Assembly (NCBI GenBank): GCA_934155005.1
Contig: CAKPGR010000003.1
Coordinates: 13,342-77,341 of the forward strand
Source of the DNA: an uncultured Bacilli bacterium
GTDB taxonomy: Bacteria; Bacillota_I; Bacilli_A; RF39; UBA660
Direction: 5' to 3'
DNA length: 64,000 nt
Part shown: in pieces, positions 42,773 through 52,466 of the stretch
Position numbering within the stretch: position 1 is the first letter of the stretch
Layout: each line of letters begins with the position of its first letter
The notes under the pieces: model-generated
Databases searched by the model: none
The model's input: the letters and a program-made list of their open reading frames with translations, nothing else
What the model was told of the DNA's origin: nothing
Position numbers and translations under genes: made by a program

Positions 42773-42847
42773 ATGAGAAGAGATAAAATAAATTTAACTT
42801 TAATTCTATTTAATAGCATTAATAATAATCATAAAGTAATTAAATAA
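42773..42847 (+). CDS. Candidate 24-residue small protein
   Basis: ATG with AAGG five bases and GGAGG twelve bases upstream (the latter inside a hairpin loop), followed by 24 sense codons and TAA. The peptide is polar with a short hydrophobic part (LTLILF) and Asn/His/Lys-rich end. Translation would depend on opening the upstream hairpin. Evidence for real coding is weak. Confidence 0.25.
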   Translation: MRRDKINLTLILFNSINNNHKVIK

Positions 42848-42851
42848 AAAT

Positions 42852-42885
42852 AATCCCTAATATCACAGGGTCATTAGGGATTTTC
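42852..42885. terminator. Strong inverted repeat, terminator of the small RNA
   Basis: AATCCCTAAT (42852-42861) and ATTAGGGATT (42873-42882), 10 bp, followed by T on the plus strand; on the minus strand it is followed by ATTTTTATTT, so it can serve both directions. Confidence 0.75.
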
Positions 42886-42898
42886 AAAAACAAAAATA

Positions 42899-42929
42899 GG
42901 AAATAACCTAATACTCATTAGGTATTTCT
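42899..42929 (-). terminator. Terminator after the PBP gene
   Basis: AAATA-A-CCTAAT and ATTAGG-TATTT pair around ACTC. Reading on the minus strand the stem is followed by CCTATTTTTGTTTTTG. It lies 55 bases beyond the PBP stop codon. Confidence 0.65.
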
Positions 42930-42983
42930 CTAAACTTATTATATGCAAAAATGAATAAAAAACCAATAATTTTTATAAATAAA

Positions 42984-44912
42984 TTATTGTTCTTTAATAG
43001 TAGGTATTGAATCTTCCTTGTGTTCACTAAAAGGTTGTGTACCTTTTATATAATATAAAATTTTTGTTTTAGTATCATTTTCATTTGCTAATTCTCCAGT
43101 TATAGGATTAGTTAAAACACCAACTACATTTTCGGGTTTTTTATACCAATTATCCTTTTTATCTTTCAAATATTCTTCCATTGTGTCAACCCATAAATTT
43201 TTCATATTAGACCCTATATTAACACTAGTATCTCTATTATCATCATATCCTATCCATATTCCTGTAATGGCATCTTTATTATATCCAAATATCAAATGGT
43301 CTGTATCAGTAGTACCAGTTTTAACTGCATATCTTTTACTCATTTTAGCAGCTATTGAAAGACAAGTTGGAGTATTATAATCAACTAAGTTTGAATCATA
43401 ACTACTTGTTAATAATTCATTTAAGATGTAAACATCACTTTTATTTAAAATACTTTTTTTCTTTTCTTTATATTTATATAAAGTATTACCATTTATATCC
43501 TCAACTTTTTTTATAAAATGAGGATTTATAGAATAACCTTCATTAGCAAATGTACTATATGCTTTCATCATTTCTAAAATGTTTATTTCTTCTGTTCCAA
43601 GTGCAAGAGAAGGAATAGCAGACATTTTAGATGTTATACCAAGTCTATTTGCAGTATCAACTAATGTTTGTTCTCCTAAAAAAATATGAGTTTTTACGGC
43701 ATATATATTATCAGAATAAGCAATAGCAGCTGACATACTTATATTTTTATTGCCATAAATATCATTATAATTTTTTGGACTATATGTTTTAGAACCAAGA
43801 TTGAAAGTAGTTTTTTCACTTGTAAAAACACTAGATGCGGTAAAACCATTTTCTAAGGCAGCATAATATAGAATAGGTTTTATTGTAGAACCAACTTGTC
43901 TTTTACTATCAGTAACACGATTGAATTCACTTTTGCTGTAATCTGTACCACCAGCAATAGCCTTAATTTCTCCATTATTTGGGTTCATTATAACAGCTGC
44001 AACTTGTAAGTTATTAGTTACATATTTTTTAATGTTATTTTCTAAAATATTTAAGGCATTTTTATCCAATGTAGTATATATTTTAAGTCCACCAGTTTCA
44101 ATTAAAGAGTCTGGAATAGAAGAAATACCTTTTAATTCTTTATATACAGCATCTTCAAAATATTTAATTAAATTAGAATTATTTTCATTTAAAGATCCTA
44201 CAAATTTTAAATCTTCCTTATAAGCATCATTCATCTCTCTTTTAGTTATATATCCATTATTTACCATAGAATTTAAAATTAATTTTTGTCTTTCTTTCGC
44301 TTTTTTATAATTAGATATTGGTGAATAATTACTAGGTGATTTAGGAATTCCAGCTAAAATTGATGCTTCTGCTAAATCAAGTTCACTCGCTTTTTTGCCA
44401 AAATAATAATTAGCTGCATTTTCAATTCCAAAAATACCACCATAGTTAATAGTATTTAAATAACCCTCTAAAATTTCTTTTTTAGAATAATGGGCTTCAA
44501 GTCTTAGTGTTAAAATAGCTTCTTCAGCTTTTCTAGACCATTTTTTATCAAAAGATAAAAATAAGTTTTTAGCATATTGTTGAGTTATAGTAGATGCTCC
44601 TTGACTATTTTCTTTCTTTTTAATATTAGTAAATAAAGCTTTAATAATTCTAAAATAATCAAATCCATGATGCTTATAAAAATTTTTATCTTCGATAGAA
44701 ATAGTAGCATCAATTATATAATCAGACATATTATTTAAACTAGTCCATTCATTTTTTCCACTAAATAAATTTTCTTTATCATCATACATATAATAACTAT
44801 TCGCACTTTTTATAGGAAGTTTACTCGCCATTTTAGCGTATCCTAATAAGCATAAATAAAAAACAATTAAAAGTATAATAAAAATAATTAAAAATTTGAA
44901 TATCTTTTTCAA
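42984..44912 (-). CDS. Class A penicillin-binding protein (PBP1A-like)
   Basis: 642 residues. One N-terminal membrane span, a GT51 glycosyltransferase domain (EDKNFYKHHGFDYFRI, QGASTITQQYAKNL, RKAEEAILTLRLE), then a transpeptidase domain with active-site Ser in GSTIKP, SDN in AYSDNIYA, and KTGTT. It polymerises and crosslinks peptidoglycan. The start is TTG, placed eight bases after GAGGTG. It has no large C-terminal extension. Confidence 0.92.
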   Translation of the reverse strand: MKKIFKFLIIFIILLIVFYLCLLGYAKMASKLPIKSANSYYMYDDKENLFSGKNEWTSLNNMSDYIIDATISIEDKNFYKHHGFDYFRIIKALFTNIKKKENSQGASTITQQYAKNLFLSFDKKWSRKAEEAILTLRLEAHYSKKEILEGYLNTINYGGIFGIENAANYYFGKKASELDLAEASILAGIPKSPSNYSPISNYKKAKERQKLILNSMVNNGYITKREMNDAYKEDLKFVGSLNENNSNLIKYFEDAVYKELKGISSIPDSLIETGGLKIYTTLDKNALNILENNIKKYVTNNLQVAAVIMNPNNGEIKAIAGGTDYSKSEFNRVTDSKRQVGSTIKPILYYAALENGFTASSVFTSEKTTFNLGSKTYSPKNYNDIYGNKNISMSAAIAYSDNIYAVKTHIFLGEQTLVDTANRLGITSKMSAIPSLALGTEEINILEMMKAYSTFANEGYSINPHFIKKVEDINGNTLYKYKEKKKSILNKSDVYILNELLTSSYDSNLVDYNTPTCLSIAAKMSKRYAVKTGTTDTDHLIFGYNKDAITGIWIGYDDNRDTSVNIGSNMKNLWVDTMEEYLKDKKDNWYKKPENVVGVLTNPITGELANENDTKTKILYYIKGTQPFSEHKEDSIPTIKEQ

Positions 44913-45012
44913 AAGGTAGTCACCTCGCTATAATTATTATTAGAAAAAAAGTTAAAAATATAACAAAAAATAGTAAAGTATGGTATAATTACGAAAGGAA
45001 ATGAGTGATTAA

Positions 45013-45330
45013 ATGTCAAAGGTAAAAATTCATTATATTCTAAATGAAAAAGAAGAACATTTAAAAGGTATAAAAAGAAAAAATAAATTAATATTTTATG
45101 ATCAAAAAATAAAAACAGAAATTGATATAGAAAATAAAATAATAAGAAGAAATAATGATGAATATGAAATAGAACTTAATTTAAAAAATAATACAGGTTT
45201 TTATAAAACAATAGAGGGAAATTTTATTTTAGAACCTAAATTAATAAAATATGATAATTTAGATACTTTGACAATTATTTATGAACTTAATGGACAAACA
45301 TTTAAATTTAATATAGAGGTGGTAGAATGA
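45013..45330 (+). CDS. DUF1934 (YwiB-like) protein
   Basis: 105 residues, a small beta-barrel-like protein with alternating strands (VKIHYILNEKEEHL, EYEIELNLKNN, LTIIYELNGQTFKFNIEV). YwiB-type proteins lie directly before argS in Bacillota, and here the argS start overlaps the stop by four bases. The family's function is not known; lipocalin-like binding has been suggested from fold. GAGTGATT ribosome site. Confidence 0.75.
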   Translation: MSKVKIHYILNEKEEHLKGIKRKNKLIFYDQKIKTEIDIENKIIRRNNDEYEIELNLKNNTGFYKTIEGNFILEPKLIKYDNLDTLTIIYELNGQTFKFNIEVVE

Positions 45331-47006
45331 TTATAGATTTACTTTCCAAAAAACTAAATGAAATATTAGATTATGACTATGAATTTAGTGTTATAAAATC
45401 TAATAGACCAGAATTATGTGATTATCAATGTGATGATGTTTTTAAACTATGTAAAAAAATAGGTAAGAATCCTATTCAACTTGGCGAAGAAATAGTAAAC
45501 AAAATAAATGAACAAAATTGTTATTATTTTAAAGAAGTAACTTTTGTAAAACCAGGATTTATTAATATAACTATCTCAGACAAATTATTAAATGAGACTT
45601 TATATTATATGGCAAATAATGAAAAGTTTGGTTTAAAAAAAGAAGAGAGTAAAACATTCTTTTTAGATTATGGTGGACCTAATGTAGCTAAACCATTACA
45701 TGTTGGGCATATGAGAACAGCAATAGTAGGTGAATCCATTAAAAGAATTATTAATTATATGGGGCATAAAACAATATCAGATGTTCATCTAGGTGACTAC
45801 GGGCTTCAAATAGGACAAGTTATATACGGAATAGAAAAAGATAACTTAAAAAAAGAAGATATTACATTAGAATATTTAGAAAATATTTATCCTAAAATAA
45901 GTGGTTTGTGTAAAACTAATGAAGAAATAAAAGAAAAGTGTGCTTTAATAACTAAAAAATTACAAGATGGTGATAAAGAATATCAAGATCTTTGGAAGAT
46001 AATTTTAGAAATTTCAGGGAATGATATAAAAAGATTATATAGTTATTTAGGTGTATCTTTTGATGTATGGCAAGGTGAAAGTGATGCATATAAATATATA
46101 GAAGATACAAAAAAATATTTAAAGCAAAAAGAAATGTTAAAAGAGAGTGAAGGAGCTTTAATTGTTGATGTAAAAAAAGAAGATGATACAAAAGAAATAC
46201 CACCTTTTATATTTGAAAAAAGTAATGGCGCTTATTTATATTCAACAACTGATTTAGCGACTATTTATGAACGTGTTAATAAATATAATCCAGATTATAT
46301 TTTATATATTGTTGATAATAGACAATCATTACATTTTGAACAAGTATTTAGAGTATGCGAAATGTCTGATTTAACTAAAAATACAAAGTTAGAATTTTTA
46401 GGATATGGTACAGTAAATGGATTAGATGGTAAACCATATAAAACAAGAAGTGGTGATGCTCCTAAATTAGATAATTTATTTAAAGAAGTAAAAGATATTT
46501 TTATGTCAAAGAAAGAAGAAAATAAAAATATGACGGATACTGACTTAGATAAAATTGTTAATTCAATATTAAAATTTGCTGATCTAAGTAATGCAAGAGA
46601 AAGAGATTATATATTTGATATAAATAAATTTTCAAATGTTGTTGGTAAAACAGGACCATATATTTTATATACATATGTTAGAATTAATAAAATATTAGAA
46701 AAAGAAAAATTTGATAACAAAATTAGTAATGACATATATAATGATGTTGATCGTAATTTAAGAATTAAATTAACAGAATTTAATATTGCTTTAAATAATG
46801 CCTTTATAGAGAGAAAACCACATTATATAGCTGATTATATATATAATTTAGCTGTTTTAGCAAATAATTTTTATCAAACTAACCATGTTAGTAATGAGGA
46901 AAATCAAATTAAGAAAAATGATTGGTTATTTATTTTAAATTTAACTAACAATATGATTCAACAACTTTTAGATTTAATTATTATTGAAATTCCATCAATT
47001 ATGTAA
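45327..47006 (+). CDS. argS: Arginyl-tRNA synthetase
   Basis: 559 residues. N-terminal Add1 domain, class I signature HVGHMR after YGGPNVAKPL, a KMSKS-region equivalent GKPYKTRSGD, and the helical anticodon-binding domain with YILYTYVRINKIL and the C-terminal end IIEIPSIM. It charges tRNA(Arg). Translationally coupled to the DUF1934 gene. Confidence 0.95.
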   Translation: MIIDLLSKKLNEILDYDYEFSVIKSNRPELCDYQCDDVFKLCKKIGKNPIQLGEEIVNKINEQNCYYFKEVTFVKPGFINITISDKLLNETLYYMANNEKFGLKKEESKTFFLDYGGPNVAKPLHVGHMRTAIVGESIKRIINYMGHKTISDVHLGDYGLQIGQVIYGIEKDNLKKEDITLEYLENIYPKISGLCKTNEEIKEKCALITKKLQDGDKEYQDLWKIILEISGNDIKRLYSYLGVSFDVWQGESDAYKYIEDTKKYLKQKEMLKESEGALIVDVKKEDDTKEIPPFIFEKSNGAYLYSTTDLATIYERVNKYNPDYILYIVDNRQSLHFEQVFRVCEMSDLTKNTKLEFLGYGTVNGLDGKPYKTRSGDAPKLDNLFKEVKDIFMSKKEENKNMTDTDLDKIVNSILKFADLSNARERDYIFDINKFSNVVGKTGPYILYTYVRINKILEKEKFDNKISNDIYNDVDRNLRIKLTEFNIALNNAFIERKPHYIADYIYNLAVLANNFYQTNHVSNEENQIKKNDWLFILNLTNNMIQQLLDLIIIEIPSIM

Positions 47007-47033
47007 AAATTTTATATAATAGCATATTATGTA

Positions 47034-47061
47034 TTGACATGTAGATATAATATGGTAAAAT
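47034..47061 (+). promoter_or_regulatory. Promoter of rpoE
   Basis: TTGACA (47034-47039), 16-base spacer, TAAAAT (47056-47061). A TATAAT at 47045 is too near the -35 box to be its partner. Confidence 0.5.
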
Positions 47062-47104
47062 TAATCACGAGTATAATACTCAATAATGTTATAGGAGGAT
47101 TATT

Positions 47105-47530
47105 ATGGATTTAGCAAATTTAACCCCAGAAGAATTAGAACTAATGTCTTATACAGACTTAACTTATATGTTATTAAAAGAAAATAAAAAATCAATGAAT
47201 ACAGCAACTGTTTTTAAAGAAATTTGTAAATTATTAGAATATACAGATGAAGATTATGCAAATAAAATAGGAGATTATTATACATCATTAACAATTGATA
47301 AAAGATTTGTTTTACTTCCTAATAACGAATGGGATATTAGAGACAATCATTCTGTTCAAATTGTAGTAGAAGAAGATGAAGAGGAGCCAGAAGAAGTAGA
47401 AGACGAAGAAGATGTAGTAGAAGAAGAAACTGATGATGACACTCTTTATGATGATGAAAGTGAATTAGATGATGACGATGATTTATCAGATTTATCAATA
47501 GTTGATGATGAAGAAATAGATGCTGAATAA
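47105..47530 (+). CDS. rpoE: RNA polymerase delta subunit
   Basis: 141 residues. The folded N-terminal half (ELMSYTDLTYMLLKE, FKEICKLLEY, LPNNEWDIRDNH) is the HARE/delta domain; from about residue 90 the chain is nearly all Glu/Asp. Delta raises promoter selectivity and recycles the polymerase in Bacillota by displacing nucleic acid with its acidic tail. Own promoter and terminator, AGGAGG ribosome site. Confidence 0.93.
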   Translation: MDLANLTPEELELMSYTDLTYMLLKENKKSMNTATVFKEICKLLEYTDEDYANKIGDYYTSLTIDKRFVLLPNNEWDIRDNHSVQIVVEEDEEEPEEVEDEEDVVEEETDDDTLYDDESELDDDDDLSDLSIVDDEEIDAE

Positions 47531-47559
47531 AAAAACTATCCTTGAATTGGATAGTTTTT
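47531..47559. terminator. Bidirectional terminator between rpoE and tmcAL
   Basis: AAAAACTATCC and GGATAGTTTTT pair around TTGAATT, serving the two convergent genes. The tmcAL stop lies in the left arm. Confidence 0.85.
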
Positions 47560-48690
47560 ATATTCACTTTCAATCAATTTAACTTTATCTTGTTCATTTA
47601 ATATAGAAGCATAACAACAAGTACTTCTAAATTCAATATCAAGCATTTTATTTTTAATAGTTGAGAAATTAGTTATAATAGGTATATTGATAGAATCTTT
47701 GATATTCTTTAAAAATAAACGACCGTTATTTGAAAAACCTAGTATCCTAATATATTCAATATGATCAAAATTTTTTATTTCTTCTTTTGTTATATTACAC
47801 ATTATATGAATAAACATTCTATTTAATTTATTATAAGTATATCTTTTTGTTTTAATTTTTAAAATAAGTTCATCTAATGATTTAGCTTTAACAATAAATT
47901 TGTTAATTCTATTATCAATTCCTTCGTCAACAGTTAGAAATTTATCAAGATTATCTCTATTAATTAAAATATTATATTTTATTAGTGGAAAATAATCATC
48001 TGTAAAATGAAGTTTTTGATTTAAAAAATTTAGTGTATAAATAGGAACTTGATTTTCAACATTTTCATTATTTTTTAATGCATATCTTATACTTGTCGCA
48101 CTACTCATAAAGTCAGATAATTCAGTACAATTATAGTTATCGTTTCTTTTAATAGTTATAGGTTTTATTTTACTTTTTCTTTTTAAAATTTCTCTAATAT
48201 AAGTTATACCTAATATATCATTAGGTTTAGATATACTAGTTCCAGTTAAATCGGTTAAAGCCTTAGATAAAGCAGTAGGATAATTAATACCCTCATTTAA
48301 ATATTCTTTTACAAGATAATTATATTTTTTATTTTCTAGTTGAATTTTAGCTAAATTAGTTAATTTTTCTACATCATTTGATTCACTTCCAAATACTAAA
48401 TAATCAATATTTAATGTATCTAAAATTTCAATACTCGCTTTTGCAAAAACATCCGCACTTTGAACAGCAAAAACAAAAGGTAATTCAACAACTAAATCAA
48501 CTCCATAATGAAGTGCGATAGCTGTTTTATCCCATTTATTAATAACGCTAACATCTCCTCTTTCAGTAAAATTACCACTCATTACAAGTATTATATTAGA
48601 TTTAGGAAACATTTCTTTTATTTTTTTTAGATGAAATAAATGTCCATTATGAAATGGATTATATTCACAAATAATTCCAACATTAACCAT
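47536..48690 (-). CDS. tmcAL: tRNA(Met) cytidine acetate ligase
   Basis: 384 residues. NVGIICEYNPFHNGHLFHL carries the nucleotidyltransferase HxGH motif; SGNFTERGDVSVINKWDK, VELPFVFAVQSAD and VFGSESND are hallmarks of the YlbM/TmcAL family. TmcAL activates acetate as acetyl-adenylate and acetylates the wobble cytidine of elongator tRNA(Met). Transcribed convergently with rpoE. Confidence 0.9.
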   Translation of the reverse strand: MVNVGIICEYNPFHNGHLFHLKKIKEMFPKSNIILVMSGNFTERGDVSVINKWDKTAIALHYGVDLVVELPFVFAVQSADVFAKASIEILDTLNIDYLVFGSESNDVEKLTNLAKIQLENKKYNYLVKEYLNEGINYPTALSKALTDLTGTSISKPNDILGITYIREILKRKSKIKPITIKRNDNYNCTELSDFMSSATSIRYALKNNENVENQVPIYTLNFLNQKLHFTDDYFPLIKYNILINRDNLDKFLTVDEGIDNRINKFIVKAKSLDELILKIKTKRYTYNKLNRMFIHIMCNITKEEIKNFDHIEYIRILGFSNNGRLFLKNIKDSINIPIITNFSTIKNKMLDIEFRSTCCYASILNEQDKVKLIESEYKNYPIQG

Positions 48691-48752
48691 ACTATCACCT
48701 ACACATATTTTAACACATAACTTAAAACTTATAAAGTTAGTAAAAATATTTT

Positions 48753-49682
48753 CTAACTAACTTTATCACCTTGATAAATATTTCTTTTAACCATTTCCTT
48801 ATCAATATTATTTAGGACACAAAACTTTTTAACTAACCAATTAGGTTCAATTAAATCTTCTTTTTTTGGATCGCCTGTTATTCTATTAATAACAATTTCA
48901 GGCCTTAGATATTCTAGTTGTGTGCAAACAATATCTACATATTCATCAATTGTTAGAACATGAAAGGGGTTTTCTTTGTACATCTTTTCTAATTTAGTTT
49001 TTTTAACAATAGATAACATATGTATTTTAATTCCTTGAATATCTAATTTATTTAAATATTTAACTGTTTCAATCATCATTTCTTTTGTTTCATAAGGAAG
49101 CCCATTAATGATATGAACAACAACATTAATATTTCTTTTTCTAAGTTCTAAAACGCAATCATAAAAACATTTTAAAGAGTGACATCTATTAATTAAAATG
49201 GAAGTTTGCTCGTGAATTGTTTGAAGACCAAGTTCAATAGTTAAATAAGTTCTTTTACTAAGATCTTCTAAGTAATCATAACATTCAGGCGTTATAGCAT
49301 CAGGTCTTGTAGCAATATTAATTCCAACAACTCCTTCTAGTTTAATAACACTCTCAAACTTTTCTTTTAAAATATCAACAGGGGCATATGTATTAGTATT
49401 AGCTTGAAAATAGGCTATATATTTATTGCTATCCCATTTATTTTTCATCATATTTTTAATATCATTGAATTGTTTGATTAAACTATCATTTTTATTGCCT
49501 GCAAATTCACCACTACCATTAGAGCAATAAATACAGCCACCACTTCCAACAGTGCCATCAATGTTTGGACAAGAAAATCCAGCATTAAGACTAACTTTAA
49601 ATACCTTAGAATTAAATTTGTTTTTATAAAAATAATCTAAGGTATGATATCTTTTATTAGAATTACTATAAATAAAAGTCAT
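48753..49682 (-). CDS. Radical SAM protein, YhcC/YtqA family
   Basis: 309 residues. The iron-sulfur cysteines lie in SCPNIDGTVGSGGCIYC, the long-spaced cluster of the TIGR01212 (YhcC/YtqA) group. LGLQTIHEQTSILINR and HIINGLPYET follow as in Elp3-like radical SAM enzymes. The precise reaction is not established. It lies 62 bases upstream of tmcAL on the same strand. Confidence 0.85.
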   Translation of the reverse strand: MTFIYSNSNKRYHTLDYFYKNKFNSKVFKVSLNAGFSCPNIDGTVGSGGCIYCSNGSGEFAGNKNDSLIKQFNDIKNMMKNKWDSNKYIAYFQANTNTYAPVDILKEKFESVIKLEGVVGINIATRPDAITPECYDYLEDLSKRTYLTIELGLQTIHEQTSILINRCHSLKCFYDCVLELRKRNINVVVHIINGLPYETKEMMIETVKYLNKLDIQGIKIHMLSIVKKTKLEKMYKENPFHVLTIDEYVDIVCTQLEYLRPEIVINRITGDPKKEDLIEPNWLVKKFCVLNNIDKEMVKRNIYQGDKVS

Positions 49683-49782
49683 AAAATCACCACATATTTA
49701 TTATAATATATAAATTGAAGTTTTTGTGAAAAAACTTTATAAAAACAAATAATTTTGATATAATTATAGAGGAGGTAATAAT

Positions 49783-51177
49783 ATGAAAAAAAATAGCTTT
49801 TTAAAAGCACTAGTAATTGTTTTTTTAGTTTATGTTGTTCTTAGTTGGATAATTCCAGTTGGATATTTTAGCAGTGGTAAATTAGTTACTGATGCAACTT
49901 CACCTGTTGGAATATTTGATTTAATACTTTATCCAATTATAGCTGGAACAAGTTCTGTTTTCTTACTTACAGCCATAGTTATTCTACTTATGGGTGGATT
50001 ATATGGTGTTTTAAATAAGACAGGTGCTTATTCAAAAATAACAGAAGGTATAGCAAAAAAATTCAAAGGTAAAGAAAAAAGAGTTTTAGTATTTATTACT
50101 TTATTCTTTGTTATTTTAACATCTTTTACAGGGTTAACTTTGCCAATGTTTATGTTAGTTCCATTTATGGCAACTGTATTGATGTTATTAGGTTATAGTA
50201 AATTTACATCTTGTCTTTCAACAATAGGTGGTATTTTGATTGGTAATTTAGCTTCAACTTATGGATTTAATGTTGCAGGTTATATATCTTATTTAACTGA
50301 AAACATTAATGATTCTATAATTTTTAGAGTTTTATTATTAGTAGTTGTATCAGGTGTCTTAATTTATACATTACTTAAAACATCTAAAATTAATAAGAAA
50401 AAAGAAGAAAATATTCCATTATATGAAAAAAATATTGATAAAAATGCAAATACTAAACCAATAGTTATCTTATCAATTATTTCATTTATTTTAGTATTAG
50501 TTGGAATGATAAATTGGAACGCTGTATTTGGAATTGAATTATTTGAAAATATTCATAAATCTATTACAGAGTTTGAAATAGGTGGATATACATTATTTGG
50601 TAATTTAATTGGAACATTACCTGCTATTGGATCGTGGACAAATTATGAATTAGCTCTAATATTAATTATCTTATCATTTGTTATTGGAAAAATTTATAAA
50701 ATGAAATTTAATGAAATATTAGATGGAATGGTAGATGGAATGAAAGAAGTAGTTCCTGTTGCCCTTGTAGCTATTATAGCAAATATTATATTCTTACTTA
50801 TGAATTCTAATACTAGTGGATATACAATATTCGCACCAATAAGCAATTACTTATTAAATTTAACTAAAAATTTAAATGTTGTAACAATGTCTATAACATC
50901 AATAATTGGAAGTATTTTCTATAATGATTTTCCATATATGCTAAGTTCTATGTATTCTCCAATTACAACTTTATACGAAAGTTATTCTGTTATTGGATTT
51001 ATAGCTCAATCGATGCATGGGTTAGTTCAGTTAGTAGCGCCTACAAGTGTTGTTTTAGTAGCTGGATTGACATTGTTTAATATTGATTATAAAGAATGGC
51101 TAAAAAATTTATGGAAACTATTTATTCTTTTATTATTAGCTATTTTAGTTATTATAATTATAATGAGTATTATTTAA
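49783..51177 (+). CDS. YfcC/DcuC-type membrane carrier
   Basis: 464 residues with about twelve membrane helices and no soluble domain. Features of the C4-dicarboxylate carrier (YfcC, DcuC) superfamily include the paired inverted halves, GGLYGVLNKTGAY, FTGLTLPMFMLVPF and the final LVQLVAPTSVVLVAGL. Substrates in that group are dicarboxylates or basic amino acids; the present one cannot be read. GGAGG ribosome site; divergent from the radical SAM gene; terminator follows. Confidence 0.7.
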   Translation: MKKNSFLKALVIVFLVYVVLSWIIPVGYFSSGKLVTDATSPVGIFDLILYPIIAGTSSVFLLTAIVILLMGGLYGVLNKTGAYSKITEGIAKKFKGKEKRVLVFITLFFVILTSFTGLTLPMFMLVPFMATVLMLLGYSKFTSCLSTIGGILIGNLASTYGFNVAGYISYLTENINDSIIFRVLLLVVVSGVLIYTLLKTSKINKKKEENIPLYEKNIDKNANTKPIVILSIISFILVLVGMINWNAVFGIELFENIHKSITEFEIGGYTLFGNLIGTLPAIGSWTNYELALILIILSFVIGKIYKMKFNEILDGMVDGMKEVVPVALVAIIANIIFLLMNSNTSGYTIFAPISNYLLNLTKNLNVVTMSITSIIGSIFYNDFPYMLSSMYSPITTLYESYSVIGFIAQSMHGLVQLVAPTSVVLVAGLTLFNIDYKEWLKNLWKLFILLLLAILVIIIIMSII

Positions 51178-51201
51178 GAAGATATTAAAATCTTCTTTTT
51201 T
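51178..51201 (+). terminator. Terminator after carrier gene
   Basis: GAAGAT and ATCTTC around ATTAAA, then TTTTTT, immediately after the stop. Confidence 0.75.
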
Positions 51202-51250
51202 GTTATAAAAAAATATGTTATACTATTCATTAGAATAGGAGGTATATATT

Positions 51251-51814
51251 ATGGGAGATTTTATAGAAAAAATAAATATGGCTATCGATTTTTCTAGGCA
51301 AAACATTGAAAAAATCAATAATAATATAAAAAATACCTCTAGGAAAGCAACTGAACTTTTAAATGAAAAAAATGTCAACACAGAAGAATACAGAATTGAA
51401 ATTCAAAAATATAATTATATTTTGTTAAAATATAATCATTTAATAGAACAATACAATTTATATATTGAAAGATGTAATATATATTTAGAATATATAAAAG
51501 TATTAAATTTAAAAGATGAAATATTAATTAAACATTTAGAATATAAACTAATCAAAAATATCCAAGAAGAATATATATATAAGATTAAAAGTGACATATC
51601 AGAATTAAAAGAAAAAAAATTATTTATGGATGAAAATATAGATTCAATTTTAGAAAAGATAATTGAAAATAAAAATAAATATTATGAAAGGTTTATAGAT
51701 GGAAATTATTTTATAGACCAAACCAAAGTATTTAGCAATGAATATTTAAATTTTGAAATTTATTCTTTAATAACAAAAATTTATCCTAATAAATATAAAA
51801 GAAAAATAAATTAG
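51251..51814 (+). CDS. Coiled-coil protein, unknown
   Basis: 187 residues, nearly all helical, rich in Ile, Asn, Lys, Glu and Tyr (for example YNYILLKYNHLIEQYNLYIE). No signal peptide, membrane span or conserved catalytic motif. GGAGG ribosome site. It is followed by the YgjP-like metallopeptidase gene after eight bases, so the two are co-transcribed. I do not recognise a family. Confidence 0.5.
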   Translation: MGDFIEKINMAIDFSRQNIEKINNNIKNTSRKATELLNEKNVNTEEYRIEIQKYNYILLKYNHLIEQYNLYIERCNIYLEYIKVLNLKDEILIKHLEYKLIKNIQEEYIYKIKSDISELKEKKLFMDENIDSILEKIIENKNKYYERFIDGNYFIDQTKVFSNEYLNFEIYSLITKIYPNKYKRKIN

Positions 51815-51822
51815 GTGATTAT

Positions 51823-52455
51823 ATGAATTTTAAAATAGATGATGAAGATTATAAGGTTATAATTGTTAGAAAAAACAATAAAAATACTTATATTAAAATA
51901 AAAGAGGATTTAAATATCTATGTTACAACAAACTATTTAGTTTCTACTAGACAAATAGAAAGACTACTCGAAGATAATTTAAATTATTTAAGAAAAACAT
52001 TGAATAAATTAAAAGAAAAAAATGCTAAGGAAGAAATGTTCTATTATTTAGGACATAAATATGATATAATAATATATAGAAATAAAGATATAGAAATTAT
52101 AGGCGATAGAATATATGTTAAAAGTTATGACTATTTAAATAGATGGTATAATAAAAAAATGAAAAGTTTATTTAAAGAACGTTTAGATTATAACTATAAC
52201 TTGTTTAAAGAAAATATTCCATATCCTAAACTTAGAATTAGATTAATGAAAACAAGATGGGGCGTGTGTAATAGAAGTAATATGACTATTACATTAAATT
52301 CTAATTTAATGAGATATGACATTGAAAAATTAGATTATGTCATTATTCATGAATTATCGCATCTAGTTCATTTTGATCATTCTAAATATTTTTGGAATGT
52401 TGTTTCAAAGTATTGTCCTGAATATAAGAGAATAAGAAAAGAATTAAGAGATTAA
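51823..52455 (+). CDS. YgjP/SprT-like zinc metallopeptidase (DUF45)
   Basis: 210 residues. The zinc site is HELSHLVHFDHSKYFW; RWGVCNRSNMTITLNS before it is the typical YgjP segment (WGxC). DUF45/YgjP proteins are cytoplasmic proteins with a predicted WLM-type protease fold, of unproved function. Preceded by the helical protein and followed by an M23 hydrolase gene after 11 bases. Confidence 0.85.
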   Translation: MNFKIDDEDYKVIIVRKNNKNTYIKIKEDLNIYVTTNYLVSTRQIERLLEDNLNYLRKTLNKLKEKNAKEEMFYYLGHKYDIIIYRNKDIEIIGDRIYVKSYDYLNRWYNKKMKSLFKERLDYNYNLFKENIPYPKLRIRLMKTRWGVCNRSNMTITLNSNLMRYDIEKLDYVIIHELSHLVHFDHSKYFWNVVSKYCPEYKRIRKELRD

Positions 52456-52466
52456 AGAGGTAAAAT

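Larger units (their letters stand above)
42720..42885 (+). ncRNA. Structured RNA candidate with a 24-codon reading frame
   Basis: Two hairpins, CCGTAA-AGTG-TTACGG (42726-42741) and CCTTAC-GGGAGGA-GTAAGG (42749-42767, a ribosome-site-like GGAGG in the loop), precede ATG 42773. A 24-residue frame (MRRDKINLTLILF...KVIK) runs to TAA 42845-42847, and a terminator follows at 42852. There is no gene downstream on this strand, so it is not a leader of anything visible. It could be a small regulatory RNA, a small protein gene, or a relic. I do not match it to a known riboswitch. Confidence 0.4.

Noticed and set aside
45952..46203. Minus-strand frames inside argS, rpoE, gatB, tex and virD4
   Set aside because: They are shadows opposite well-supported genes, lack ribosome sites and show repetitive Leu/His/Phe/Ser composition from reversed Lys/Glu/Asn codons.
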